Below are positions 1-9,503 of a stretch of 33,646 bases of DNA, piece by piece. A program made the position numbers and the translations under genes. Every line of letters starts with the position of its first letter. Position 1 is the stretch's first letter. The DNA comes from Candidatus Competibacteraceae bacterium (lineage in GTDB: Bacteria; Pseudomonadota; Gammaproteobacteria; Competibacterales; Competibacteraceae): contig RXIX01000027.1 in NCBI GenBank assembly GCA_003989075.1, positions 1-33,646 on the forward strand, written 5' to 3'. The notes under the pieces were generated by a model. It worked only from the letters and a program-made list of their open reading frames with translations. It was not told where the DNA came from and ran no database searches.

Positions 1-66
1 CATTACCAGCCCGATGAGCAGGTATTTCCACCAGGGATATTGATTCAGAGTGTATGGAGTGGCCAT
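1..66 (-). CDS. secD: SecD, protein translocase subunit (N-terminal fragment)
   Basis: Only the first 22 codons are in the window; the gene continues past position 1. The fragment reads M-A-T-P-Y-T-L-N-Q-Y-P-W-W-K-Y and runs into a hydrophobic stretch (LLIGLVM). This matches the short cytoplasmic start and first membrane segment of SecD (typically N-x-Y-P-x-W-K-Y). SecD with SecF and YajC forms the accessory complex that helps SecYEG release exported proteins using the proton gradient. It lies 48 bases downstream of yajC on the same strand, the usual yajC-secD-secF order. The call rests on the short match plus synteny. Confidence 0.75.
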   Translation of the reverse strand, partial: MATPYTLNQYPWWKYLLIGLVM

Positions 67-114
67 GGCACGGCGGTTTCCGCGAGGCGCCGCAAGGGCG
101 CGATGAGGGAAGCG

Positions 115-465
115 TTACAGGGAACCTTTGCAGGTGCCCTTGGGCATCAGAGAGCCGACCGCCTGTTTCTGGATGCGGACCTGCACGCCCTCGGCAACTT
201 CCAGTTGCACGAAGTTTTCGCCAACGTCAGTGATGCGGCCGAGCACGCCGCCGCCGGTGACGATCTCGTCGCCTTTCTTGAGCGCCTCGACCATCTGCTT
301 GTGTTCCTTGGCGCGCTTGGTCTGCGGGCGGATCAGCAGGAAGTAAAAGGCACCGATCAGGATAATGGGAAAGAGCAGATTCATCAGGCCCATTTCGGCG
401 CCGCCGGGCGCACCGGCAGCCTGAGCAGCGGCGGTGGGGATCAGCAGGTTCAGCAGGCTTTCCAT
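115..465 (-). CDS. yajC: YajC, Sec translocon accessory subunit
   Basis: A 116-residue protein with one membrane segment (about residues 27-44, NLLFPIILIGAFYFLLI) followed at once by the family motif RPQTKRAKEHKQM, then a small soluble domain with GDEIVTGGGVLGRI. Length, topology and motifs are those of YajC, which binds SecDF and the SecYEG translocon at the inner membrane. The ATG at 465 is preceded by GAGGAG with good spacing, so the start is well supported. The N-terminal Ala/Pro-rich stretch before the helix is common in YajC. It sits between tgt and secD, a standard gammaproteobacterial order. Confidence 0.95.
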   Translation of the reverse strand: MESLLNLLIPTAAAQAAGAPGGAEMGLMNLLFPIILIGAFYFLLIRPQTKRAKEHKQMVEALKKGDEIVTGGGVLGRITDVGENFVQLEVAEGVQVRIQKQAVGSLMPKGTCKGSL

Positions 466-585
466 CGGGACTCCTCGTTTTAGGTTGGCTCCCTGTGCCC
501 GGTTGCGCAGCGCGGTGGCCTGATGGCGGCAGCGCGGACAGCGGGCATGTGTGCGGGGCGGGCGGGATCGTTGTTAAAGCGCGGC

Positions 586-591
586 ATTATA
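586..591 (-). promoter_or_regulatory. Candidate -10 element upstream of yajC-secD
   Basis: On the minus strand a perfect TATAAT lies about 120 bases upstream of the yajC start, inside otherwise very GC-rich DNA. I see no convincing -35 hexamer at 16-18 bases. It would give yajC-secD its own promoter in the roughly 200-base gap after tgt. Assignment is by motif only. Confidence 0.4.
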
Positions 592-669
592 CACGGGATG
601 CGCGGCCGGGCGTGCGACCGTGGCGTGCTGGCCTGCGTGGCCGCGTGTCGGCAGACGGCGGTATCAGCG

Positions 670-1794
<1,125 letters not shown>

Positions 1795-1883
1795 TTAGGT
1801 CATGGAGATCGGCGGTAAAGGGCGTTATCTTGGCGGCAACACAGTCTGCCTGGCAAGGCGCGGCGGTCAGGAATGCGAAGAGG

Positions 1884-2348
1884 ATGCAGGTAGTGAACAG
1901 AGAATCGAGGGTGCAGGCGTGGCGTACAGCGGGCCGGATGCTGCTCATTGTGGTCGCGCTGGCCGGCAGTGGTGCGATGGCGCGTGACATGCTGCGCGTG
2001 GGGGTGGGCGCAGCCCAGTTTAACGTCGAGCTGGCGCGAACGCCTGCGCAGCGGCAGCGTGGCCTGATGTTCCGCCAGGATATGCCGCGTGAGAGCGGTA
2101 TGTTGTTCATGCAGGAAGCGGGGCCGGCGGTATTCTGGATGAAGAACACCCACATTCCGCTGGATATCCTCTATTTCGATGCCGAGGGTCGCCTGCTGGA
2201 GATTGTCGCTGCTGCCCCGCCCTGCCATACGCCTGAGTGTCCGCTGTATCCGAGCACTTCGGCGGCGGTGCGCTATATCCTGGAAATCAATGCCGGCGAG
2301 GCTGCGCGGCGCGGTATCCAGGCTGGCGATCGCCTGGTGCTGCCGTGA
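1884..2348 (+). CDS. Exported DUF192-family protein
   Basis: About 154 residues. An N-terminal signal peptide is visible: a basic stretch, then LLIVVALAGSGAMA with likely cleavage before RDMLRV. The mature part carries the DUF192 signature: AQRQRGLMFRQDMP, then GMLFMQ, FWMKNTHIPLDILYFD, and a C-terminal GDRLVLP. The biochemical role of DUF192 is not established; proteins of this kind are periplasmic or secreted and small. The frame is open further upstream over the tgt start, but codon content and the signal peptide favour a start near 1884 (ATG); GTG at 1893, preceded by AGGA, is an alternative. It stands alone, followed by a gene-free stretch. Confidence 0.8.
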   Translation: MQVVNRESRVQAWRTAGRMLLIVVALAGSGAMARDMLRVGVGAAQFNVELARTPAQRQRGLMFRQDMPRESGMLFMQEAGPAVFWMKNTHIPLDILYFDAEGRLLEIVAAAPPCHTPECPLYPSTSAAVRYILEINAGEAARRGIQAGDRLVLP

Positions 2349-2440
2349 TTCAGGGTGGATGCGGCCCGGGATTTCCCTAGGAAAAGGCAGGGATCTGTTT
2401 CACAATGACCGGACTTCAGCACGAAATGCATGGGTGGACA

Positions 2441-2825
2441 TTCTTGACCTCCTCCCCGCCCGCCGCCTACGCGGGGGCAGGCTCTAAAGGACGGGGATTC
2501 CTGAGCTCACAATCAGGGTTTTCTGTTTCACTGAGGATTGCCCAGAGGAGCTAAGGCTTGGTTTTCGCCGATTGGATTCCCCAGAGTAGGGAGTCTTACG
2601 CGGTTCGAACCGCAGCCGGCAACTCCCCCAGGCTTCGCCGTGAGCTCAGCCGAACGGTCTCACATCCTCTCCACAGACTTCACATCCCGCCCGCCCGGCG
2701 GTAGGTCTTGAATAGGAGACGTTGAAGATGCTACCGAAAAGAGCGGTGCTTAAACAGTTCCCACGAGGGGGACTGCCGCGCCGTCCGCTATTCCTCCCCG
2801 CCCTGAATGCCGGGGTCTCTCGCGG
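2441..2825 (-). mobile_element. Degenerate IS200/IS605 (IS1341-type, TnpB) remnant
   Basis: The 485-base gap 2349-2833 holds no intact gene. Read on the minus strand, 2441-2500 contains GAATCCCCGTCCTTTAG, then GCGGGGAGGAGGTCAAG. This resembles the subterminal hairpin and right-end tail common downstream of tnpB genes, the 3' region of omega RNA. A second similar piece lies at 2791-2825 (ATTCAGGGCGGGGAGG on minus, with a CCCCG/CGGGG stem). Between them a 25-codon fragment ending DVKSVERM-stop (stop at 2660-2662) vaguely recalls a TnpB C-terminus. No transposase is intact. Exact ends and family are uncertain; recognition is by memory of end motifs, not by a search. Confidence 0.5.
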
Positions 2826-2833
2826 AGAACCTG

Positions 2834-3322
2834 ATGAAGGACTGGTGGCAACAACTGAACAGCCGTGAACGCGCTCTGCTCACAGGCGGCACGGCGCTGC
2901 TCGTGGTCCTGCTGCTGTATGTCCTGCTCTGGGAACCGTTTCGCGCCAGCGGCCAGCGCCTGCGTCAGGCCGTGGCCGAGCAGCGTGCCGAACTGGCCTG
3001 GATGCGTCAGTCCGTCCAGGAGCTGCAACAACTCAGCAGCAATGCCACAACCCAGGCTGGCGCCGGGCGTTCGCTGCTGACCGTGGTTGATCAGACCGCG
3101 CGCGCCGCCGGTCTGGGCACGGCGCTCAAGCGGCTGGTGCCGCAGGGTGACGACCAGATCAGCGTCCAGCTCGACGCGGTCGCCTTCAATCCGCTGCTCA
3201 ACTGGCTGCTCAAACTGGAGCGCGAACAGCGCCTGACCCTCATCAACCTCAACGTGGATCGCACCGGCAATCCCGGTCTGGTCAATGTCCGCATCATCCT
3301 GCAAGGCAGCGCCCAGCCATGA
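2834..3322 (+). CDS. gspM: Type II secretion system protein M
   Basis: 162 residues with the GspM plan: a short cytoplasmic N-terminus (MKDWWQQLNSRERALL), one membrane helix at about 17-34 (GGTALLVVLLLYVLLWEP), a coiled-coil-prone segment rich in R, E and Q, and a periplasmic ferredoxin-like domain. GspM works with GspL in the inner-membrane platform of the type II secretion pseudopilus machine. The start at 2834 has GGAG seven bases upstream and begins with the family-typical residues. The next gene, gspN, overlaps it by four bases (ATGA). gspL, its usual upstream neighbour, is absent: the mobile remnant ends just before this gene. Confidence 0.88.
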   Translation: MKDWWQQLNSRERALLTGGTALLVVLLLYVLLWEPFRASGQRLRQAVAEQRAELAWMRQSVQELQQLSSNATTQAGAGRSLLTVVDQTARAAGLGTALKRLVPQGDDQISVQLDAVAFNPLLNWLLKLEREQRLTLINLNVDRTGNPGLVNVRIILQGSAQP

Positions 3323-4077
3323 AACCCTTTCTACGCTACAGTCTACTGGGATTGCTGGCATTTCTGGCGTTCCTGCTGCTGCTGGCTCCAGCCACGCTGG
3401 TCACCGACCGGGTCGCCGAGCACCTGCCCGGTTTCAGTGTGCAGAATGTCTCGGGCAGTGTCACCGACGGTATCGCCCAGGGCCTGCACTGGCGCGGCAA
3501 CCGGATCGAACAACTAAGCTGGGACTGGCAACCGCTGGCCCTGCTGTCCGGCTGGCTGGAAGTAGGGCTGCGCAGCAATGATCCCGACATGCAGGCGGTC
3601 GGCAAGGTCGCGATTGCCTTTGATCGCAGCCTGCGTCTGCGCGATGCCAACGGCCGCATGTCGCTTAACCGGCTGGCTGCGCTGGCGGGTCACAAGTCGC
3701 CGGCACAGGGCATTTTGGAATTCAGCCTGCGCGATTTGCATCTGGATGCCAACGTCCGGCCCCAGTCCGCTTATGGCGCGGTGCATGTGCTCAACCTGCG
3801 CGTCGAGTTGCGCCAGCCGCTGAATCTGGGCGATTTCACCCTGCAACTGACCCCCGTGGAACCGGCCGGCATACAAGGCGTGATCGAGGACCACGACGGA
3901 CCGCTGGCGCTGCAGGGTACGGTCAAGCTGTTCCCCGATGGCCGCTACCAGGTCGACGGACAGGCAGCGGTGCGCGATCCGGCCAATCAGGCCCTGCGTC
4001 AGGCGCTGAGCCTGCTCGGACCGCCCGACGCCAACGGTCGCTGGCCACTGAATTTCTCGGGCGTCCTCGCCCGCTAG
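3319..4077 (+). CDS. gspN: Type II secretion system protein N
   Basis: 252 residues. One N-terminal membrane helix (about 7-28, SLLGLLAFLAFLLLLAPATL) is followed by a periplasmic beta-rich domain. The sequence has the GspN pattern of GSV-x-DG-x-AQGLHWRG, then a long stretch of short strands, ending in GRWPLNFSGVLAR. GspN is an accessory inner-membrane component present in only some type II secretion systems. The ATG overlaps the gspM stop (ATGA), which points to translational coupling. No further gsp genes follow; the next gene starts 82 bases later and is unrelated. The core operon (gspC-gspL) must lie elsewhere if present. Confidence 0.88.
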   Translation: MKPFLRYSLLGLLAFLAFLLLLAPATLVTDRVAEHLPGFSVQNVSGSVTDGIAQGLHWRGNRIEQLSWDWQPLALLSGWLEVGLRSNDPDMQAVGKVAIAFDRSLRLRDANGRMSLNRLAALAGHKSPAQGILEFSLRDLHLDANVRPQSAYGAVHVLNLRVELRQPLNLGDFTLQLTPVEPAGIQGVIEDHDGPLALQGTVKLFPDGRYQVDGQAAVRDPANQALRQALSLLGPPDANGRWPLNFSGVLAR

Positions 4078-4159
4078 ACACCGGTTTTCCACGGCGCTGC
4101 CGCGGATTTGATTTTCTTTAATCTTCGAGACATCAATGCAATCAAGGGGGAAAGCGCTC

Positions 4160-5392
4160 ATGCGACGACCACTGCGTGGATTTCTAACCACCTTAACGCT
4201 GCTCGTGCTGGCCGCCTGCGCTACCCAAACGGTACCGCCCAAGGCCCAGATCTCCGGCGAAACATCCTACGATCCACAGTTCCCCGCACCACCGGAACTG
4301 CAACCACAGATCGCCTTCTGGCGCAACGTGTACGCCAGTTGGGGACGCGGCCAGGTTGCGCTGCACGACGACCGCTACATGGATCTGATCTACGACGTCA
4401 TCACCCTGCCCGAGCCGGTCGGCGAAGGCTACACCAGCGAGCAGAAGGCACTGCTCAAGGCCCGCTTCGACGGTCTCGAAGAACAGCTGCGCCAGGTTGA
4501 ACGCAAGGTCGCCACCCAGGCACCGCTCAACCCCAGCGAACAGGCCCTGGCCACGCGCATCCAGGCCAGCAGCGGCGGCCCGGCGGCCATCAGCGGCGCC
4601 AGCGAACGCCTGCGCAGCCAGCGCGGCCTGCGTGAACGCTTCAAGCGCGGCCTGGAAATCAGTGGCCGCTACGATGCTGCCTTCCGCCAGGTATTCCGCG
4701 AAGCCGGCCTGCCTGAAGATCTCGCCTATCTGCCGCACGTCGAATCCTCCTTCCAGAACCACGCCGCTTCCTCGGTTGGCGCGGTCGGCATGTGGCAGTT
4801 CATGCCTGCTACCGCACGGCAGTTCATGATCATGAACGCCGCCGTGGATGAACGCCTTGACCCGGTCGCCTCGGCGCAGGGTGCTGCACGCTACCTTGGT
4901 AATGCCCACGAGCGCCTCGGCAGTTGGCCGCTGGCTATCACCTCCTACAACCACGGCGTCGGCGGCATGCGGCGCGCCCAATCCACCTACGGCAATGACA
5001 TTGGCCGCATCGTCCAGCAGCACTCCGGCAGCGGTTTTGGCTTCGCCTCGCGCAACTTCTACACCGAATTCCTCGCCGCCCGGGAAATCGCCCGCAACCC
5101 GCAGCGCTTCTTCCCGGAGGGTGTCGCCTTCGAACCGCCGCTGAACCTGGACCGGGTACGGCTGCGCCAGAGCGTGCCGGCCACCACCGTAGCGTCCTAC
5201 TATCAGGTCAACCTGAGCGAGCTCAACAGCCTGAACCGGGCCTGGAAACCTGCTGCAAAAAGCGCCAGCATACCGCTGCCGGCCGGCGTCATGGTCTGGC
5301 TGCCCAACGGCACCCTGACCCGTCTGGCCCAGCGTGGCTCCGTCGAACGCGCTCTGGCCCTGCTTGCCGATCCGGTGCCCGCCACCCGCTGA
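4160..5392 (+). CDS. Lipoprotein lytic murein transglycosylase (MltD/SLT type)
   Basis: 410 residues. A lipoprotein signal ends in the lipobox LAAC (Cys20), so the mature protein should be lipid-anchored, probably in the outer membrane. The central domain is a soluble-lytic-transglycosylase fold: GLPEDLAYLPHVESSF with catalytic Glu195, then GAVGMWQFMPATARQF and ITSYNHGVGGM. These enzymes cleave the MurNAc-GlcNAc bond of peptidoglycan and leave 1,6-anhydro ends. The C-terminal 100 residues resemble a degraded LysM-like segment but lack a clear LysM repeat, unlike E. coli MltD. I chose ATG 4160 because AGGGGGA precedes it and the signal peptide begins there; an in-frame ATG lies at 4136. Confidence 0.88.
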   Translation: MRRPLRGFLTTLTLLVLAACATQTVPPKAQISGETSYDPQFPAPPELQPQIAFWRNVYASWGRGQVALHDDRYMDLIYDVITLPEPVGEGYTSEQKALLKARFDGLEEQLRQVERKVATQAPLNPSEQALATRIQASSGGPAAISGASERLRSQRGLRERFKRGLEISGRYDAAFRQVFREAGLPEDLAYLPHVESSFQNHAASSVGAVGMWQFMPATARQFMIMNAAVDERLDPVASAQGAARYLGNAHERLGSWPLAITSYNHGVGGMRRAQSTYGNDIGRIVQQHSGSGFGFASRNFYTEFLAAREIARNPQRFFPEGVAFEPPLNLDRVRLRQSVPATTVASYYQVNLSELNSLNRAWKPAAKSASIPLPAGVMVWLPNGTLTRLAQRGSVERALALLADPVPATR

Positions 5393-5411
5393 TACCTCAA
5401 CGCAGTGCAAC

Positions 5412-5440
5412 AAAAAAGCCCCTCGTCGAGGGGCTTTTTG
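5412..5440. terminator. Bidirectional intrinsic terminator
   Basis: A perfect 13-bp inverted repeat (AAAAAGCCCCTCG / CGAGGGGCTTTTT around a single T) sits between the convergent transglycosylase and fimV genes. It has a T-run on each strand, so it can end transcription from both sides. Confidence 0.93.
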
Positions 5441-5451
5441 CTGGCCGGCGC

Positions 5452-8082
5452 TCAGCCCAGCTTCCTGAGCAGGGCCTCCGCCCGCTGGCGCTGCGACGCT
5501 TGCCCCTCCTTGATCACTTCCTCCAGCAGGCTGCGCGCGCCGACCTGATCGCCCATATCGAGATAGGCACTGGCCAGGTCCAGCTTGGTCTCGACGTAAT
5601 CGGCACCACCGTTGCCGCCAAGCGTTGCCGTCTCGAGCGTGCCCAGGTCGAGCGTGTCATTGCCGAAATTCTGCAGTTCTTCATCCAGGCGCAGCGGCTC
5701 CCCGGCAGCCGCAGCCTTGCTCAGATCATCGGCGACATTGCTGAACTCGAACTTGAGATCGGCCACGTTCAATACCGAAGGCGCGCCATCCCGATCACGC
5801 GGGCCGGCAGCATTGCCCCTGGCAGAGTCATCGGAAATTGCATTGCGCAGATCAGCGGCCTTGATTGGCGTTGGCACTGGTGCCGGCGTTGCACTGGCTG
5901 CGGTTCCAGTATCGGGCCCAAAGTCGCCAAAGCTGAAATCCAGCGCCGGCAGCGAGGGCAGATCATCGGTAGCTTTGGGCGGCGCCGGGGGCGTCGTCGG
6001 AGGTGCCGGCTGCTTGAGATCCAGCGCTGGCAGTTCGGCTGGGGGCGTGCGTGCGGTGCTGCCCATATCCAGATCGCCAAAATCGAAATCCATGCCGTCA
6101 AGACGAAATTCGGATGGCAATTCCGCTTGCGCAGCAGGCGCTTTGGGTGATGCTGCGGGCGTGGCTGCAACCGCTGGCGCGGGCATGACATCAGGCGCAG
6201 GCGCGGACTTGGCCAGAGCCGGCGGCGAGGGTCGCCGGGTAACCGATGCCGTCGGCGGCTCGGTATCGGGCAGCGCCGGGGCCAAATTCTGCACCGGCGT
6301 TTTACCTGCCGCTGCGGGCGCGGGTGCGGGCGCGACATGGTCACCCAAACCGAAATCGATGTCCTTGAGCAGTTCGTCGATAGGTTTGGGCGGTTGCTGA
6401 GCTGCGGATTTGGCGGGTGCAGGCTTACTGCCCGTCGTGCCGGCGGACACTATCGCAGCCGCAGCAGCAGCTACGGCTGGCGATAGACGCGAGGAACGCC
6501 CTTCGCGCACCACGGCACGCGTGGCCGGCATCGGCGGTATTTCCTCGGCCTGGTGGAACTCTTCCATGACTTCCTCGGCGGGTGGTTCACCCTCGACCAT
6601 GCTGGTCTTCCTGGGTCGCACCGGCCGCCACAGCAGCGGCAACAGCAACACGGCTGCCACCGCCAGCACCAACAGGCCGATGCCCAACCAGACCGCCGGC
6701 TTAGCCCACCAGCCTGACTCCTCAACTACCGGCTCGGGCACGATGGGTTTAGGCTTGACCACGGGCGGCGGCGCAGTCACCACGGGCGGCGGTGGAACCG
6801 GCTCGGATTGCGCGGGCGGCGGTGCAGGTGGTGACGTTGGCGGCGATTGTGGCTGACTCTCCTTGGGCACAATTTCCGGCAACTGTCCGGGCGTTACCAA
6901 AGGCGTACTGCCCGGCGACGTCGCGGCGATCGGTGGCGCAACCGGCAACGGTTCCGCTGGCGGTGTTGGCAGTGGTGGCAACGATGCCGCTGGCGGTGTC
7001 ACTGAGGCTGTTGACGGCAGCGGCGCCGGTTCAGGCGTGGTGACTGGCGCTGTTGACGGCAGCGGCGCCGGTTCAGGCGTGGTGACTGGCGCTGTTGACG
7101 GCAGCGGCGCCGGTTCAGGCGTGGTGACTGGCGCTGTTGACGGCAGCGGCGCCGGTTCAGGCGTGGTGACTGGCGCTGTTGACGGCAGCGGCGCCGGTTC
7201 AGGCGTGGTGACTGGCGCTGTTGACGGCAGCGGCGCCGGTTCAGGCGCAACACTCGGTAACGGAGCCGGTGATGTCCCGGTTTCGGGCGCGGATTCCAGC
7301 GGTGCAGGTGCCGGTCCAGTTGCCGTACTGGCCAGGGACGGCGGCGGCGCGCCCTGCACACCCAGCGCTTGCGGGGTGGGCACCTTGAGCGTGGCCCCGG
7401 CGCGCAGCAGGTTTGGATTGCCGCCGATAAAGGCATCCGGATTGCCAGCGACCAGGATCGACATCATCTCGCGCAGGCCAATCGCGGTTGATGGCCGCAA
7501 CCGATTAGCAATGCCGGCCAGGGTCTCACCTGCCCTGACCGGCCCATAGGGCGTAGCGCCCTCAAAACTCACCGGCGGCGCGGGCGGCAAGGTGGGCGCG
7601 GCAGCCACGGGCGGCGGCGCGGCTACCACGGATGGCGCGACCACCACCGGCGCGGGTGGGGGCGGCGGTTCGCGGCGCTTGGTATACAACTGCGGATCAA
7701 GCTGCACCGCATATTCACGCAACAGGCGTCCACGTGGCCAGACCGCCTCCAGCAGCAGGCGGAAATTCGGTTCCCGGATCGGCTGCACCGAGGTAATGCG
7801 CACCACATTCGGTCCACCGGGCGGCGTCTGTACGGCAAAGCGCAGTTGCGATAACGCTTCCAGGCGGTCAATACCGATCCGATCGAATTCCTGCTGGGGC
7901 GGAATGCGCACAGTCAACCCGACCGCCTCGGCGGGGTTGCTGAAAATCAGGGGGATGTCGGCTTCGAAATTCTGATTAAGCGCCGAGCGCACCTCAATCG
8001 GCCCAAGACCCAGGGCAAACGCGCACAGCGGCGCCGCCAGTCCAGCCAAGAGGAAGAGTCGGAGGAATATCCTGGTCGGCAT
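5452..8082 (-). CDS. fimV: FimV/HubP-family pole-organising protein
   Basis: 876 residues. In order: signal peptide (1-23, ending LCAFA), the FimV N-terminal domain beginning LGLGPIEVRSALNQNFEADI, a LysM-like peptidoglycan-binding region at about 175-235, a long Pro/Ala/Thr-rich linker with perfect repeats (about 278-358), one membrane helix at about 460-485 (AVWLGIGLLVLAVAAVLLLP), an acidic low-complexity cytoplasmic region, and the conserved C-terminal motif (KLDLASAYLDMGDQVGA, then LLRKLG). FimV/HubP places polar machinery, including type IV pili and type II secretion. It lies downstream of asd, as in Pseudomonas. Linker repeats of this kind vary in number between strains. Confidence 0.95.
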   Translation of the reverse strand: MPTRIFLRLFLLAGLAAPLCAFALGLGPIEVRSALNQNFEADIPLIFSNPAEAVGLTVRIPPQQEFDRIGIDRLEALSQLRFAVQTPPGGPNVVRITSVQPIREPNFRLLLEAVWPRGRLLREYAVQLDPQLYTKRREPPPPPAPVVVAPSVVAAPPPVAAAPTLPPAPPVSFEGATPYGPVRAGETLAGIANRLRPSTAIGLREMMSILVAGNPDAFIGGNPNLLRAGATLKVPTPQALGVQGAPPPSLASTATGPAPAPLESAPETGTSPAPLPSVAPEPAPLPSTAPVTTPEPAPLPSTAPVTTPEPAPLPSTAPVTTPEPAPLPSTAPVTTPEPAPLPSTAPVTTPEPAPLPSTASVTPPAASLPPLPTPPAEPLPVAPPIAATSPGSTPLVTPGQLPEIVPKESQPQSPPTSPPAPPPAQSEPVPPPPVVTAPPPVVKPKPIVPEPVVEESGWWAKPAVWLGIGLLVLAVAAVLLLPLLWRPVRPRKTSMVEGEPPAEEVMEEFHQAEEIPPMPATRAVVREGRSSRLSPAVAAAAAAIVSAGTTGSKPAPAKSAAQQPPKPIDELLKDIDFGLGDHVAPAPAPAAAGKTPVQNLAPALPDTEPPTASVTRRPSPPALAKSAPAPDVMPAPAVAATPAASPKAPAAQAELPSEFRLDGMDFDFGDLDMGSTARTPPAELPALDLKQPAPPTTPPAPPKATDDLPSLPALDFSFGDFGPDTGTAASATPAPVPTPIKAADLRNAISDDSARGNAAGPRDRDGAPSVLNVADLKFEFSNVADDLSKAAAAGEPLRLDEELQNFGNDTLDLGTLETATLGGNGGADYVETKLDLASAYLDMGDQVGARSLLEEVIKEGQASQRQRAEALLRKLG
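7007..7247. repeat. Perfect 42-bp tandem repeat in fimV, 5.7 copies
   Basis: The 42-base unit beginning GCTGTTGACGGCAGCGGCGC recurs at 7007, 7049, 7091, 7133, 7175 and 7217. The first five copies are identical; the sixth stops matching after 31 bases. In the protein each unit is 14 residues (PEPAPLPSTAPVTT in the FimV frame), so gain or loss of a unit keeps the frame. Zero divergence between copies implies recent expansion or ongoing homogenisation. Confidence 0.97.
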
Positions 8083-8285
8083 GACCTGTCTCCATTCCGC
8101 CGCCGGAGGGTCATGTTCCCGGCGGGATTGGCTTCGATGCCACCGCCGGCTGCGACCCGCCCGACGGCTTTCCCACTCCGAACCGCCACGGGCGATGTCC
8201 CGGAGATTGCCTTTAAAGATACTCTATTCCAGCCTGTTTCGGCGATGCAGATACACGGCATCGGCGCAACACACACCACATCCAT

Positions 8286-8316
8286 CGCGCCGGCCACCAT
8301 GACCGGCGCGGTTTTT
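8286..8316 (+). terminator. Hairpin followed by T-run on the plus strand
   Basis: CGCGCCGG and CCGGCGCG form an 8-bp stem with a nine-base loop, followed by GTTTTT on the plus strand. It lies just past the 3' end of asd (minus strand). For asd it has only an A-run before the stem and no T-run after it. It would therefore act best on plus-strand transcripts, yet no plus-strand gene is visible before it. Confidence 0.5.
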
Positions 8317-8324
8317 CATCCAGA

Positions 8325-9440
8325 TCAGGCTTCCAGCAGAATCCGCAGCATGCGCCGCAGCGGCTCGGCCGCGCCCCACAGCAACTGATCGCCACAGGTA
8401 AAGGCGGTCAGGTATTCCGGTCCCATGTTCAGCTTGCGCAACCGGCCTACCGGCACGCGCAGAGTCCCGGTCACCGCCGCCGGGGTCAGTTCGCGCATGG
8501 ACTTATCGCGCTCGTTGGGTACCACGTTCACCCAATCGTTATGACTGGCGAGCAGGCCGTGAATATCGGCCAGCGGCACATCACGATTCAGCTTGATGGT
8601 CAGCGCCTGACTGTGGCAACGCATCGCACCGACCCGCACGCACAGACCGTCAATCGGAATCGGCTGCGCGGTGCGGCCGAGAATCTTGTTGGTTTCGGCC
8701 TGCCCCTTCCATTCCTCGCGACTCTGGCCATTATCGAGCTGCTTATCAATCCACGGGATCAGGCTGCCAGCCAGCGGCACGCCAAAATGCTGCGTCGGGA
8801 ACTCGCTGGAACGCAGGGTATCGGCCACCACGCGATCGATTTCCAGAATCGCCGAGGCCGGATCGGCCAGCCGCTCGGCGACCGACGCATGAACAGCGCC
8901 CATCTGCGCGATCAGCTCGCGCATGTTCTGGGCACCGGCCCCGGATGCCGCCTGATAGGTCATGGCACTCATCCACTCCACCAGACCCTCGGCAAACAGC
9001 CCGCCCAGCGCCATCAGCATCAGGCTGACCGTACAATTGCCGCCGATATAATCCTTGACGCCGCGCGCCAGGGCAGCCTCAATCACCGCGCGATTGACCG
9101 GATCGAGAACGATCACCGCATCATCCTGCATGCGCAGCGCCGAAGCGGCATCAATCCAGTAGCCTTTCCAGCCGGCAGCGCGCAATTGCGGATAAATCGC
9201 GTTGGTGTAATCGCCACCCTGACAGGTGATGATCACATCCAGAGCTTTCAGTTCGGCGATGGACCGGGCATCTTTCAGCGCCGGCACATCACGACCGATC
9301 GCCGGAGCAGGGCCACCGACGTTGGAGGTGGTGAAAAATACCGGATCAATCAGGGCGAAATCCTGTTCCGCCTGCATCCGCTCCATCAGCACGGAACCGA
9401 CCATGCCGCGCCAGCCCACCAAGCCTACTCGCTTCATCAT
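8325..9440 (-). CDS. asd: Aspartate-semialdehyde dehydrogenase
   Basis: Reduces aspartyl phosphate to aspartate semialdehyde with NADPH, the branch-point step towards lysine/diaminopimelate, threonine and methionine. 371 residues, typical for the gammaproteobacterial type. Visible: the nucleotide-binding [14 protein letters not shown] at the N-terminus, [11 protein letters not shown], and the active-site [15 protein letters not shown] with Cys136. I prefer ATG 9440 because GAGG lies seven bases upstream; the next codon is also ATG (9437), which would match the E. coli start. It is the last biosynthetic gene in the leuC-(GST)-leuD-leuB run, 63 bases after leuB, and is followed by fimV. Confidence 0.97.
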   Translation of the reverse strand: MMKRVGLVGWRGMVGSVLMERMQAEQDFALIDPVFFTTSNVGGPAPAIGRDVPALKDARSIAELKALDVIITCQGGDYTNAIYPQLRAAGWKGYWIDAASALRMQDDAVIVLDPVNRAVIEAALARGVKDYIGGNCTVSLMLMALGGLFAEGLVEWMSAMTYQAASGAGAQNMRELIAQMGAVHASVAERLADPASAILEIDRVVADTLRSSEFPTQHFGVPLAGSLIPWIDKQLDNGQSREEWKGQAETNKILGRTAQPIPIDGLCVRVGAMRCHSQALTIKLNRDVPLADIHGLLASHNDWVNVVPNERDKSMRELTPAAVTGTLRVPVGRLRKLNMGPEYLTAFTCGDQLLWGAAEPLRRMLRILLEA

Positions 9441-9503
9441 CAACACGCCTCACGTCAGAAAATCATTCAGGAAACACCACAGCGCCCGCGCGCGCAGCCA
9501 CAC

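Noticed and set aside
480-669. Small gene between tgt and yajC
   Set aside because: Open frames there lack ribosome sites and family features; the region looks like a promoter with TATAAT on minus.
7007-7247. CRISPR-like regular repeat
   Set aside because: The 42-bp units are directly adjacent without spacers and are in frame within fimV, so this is a coding tandem repeat.
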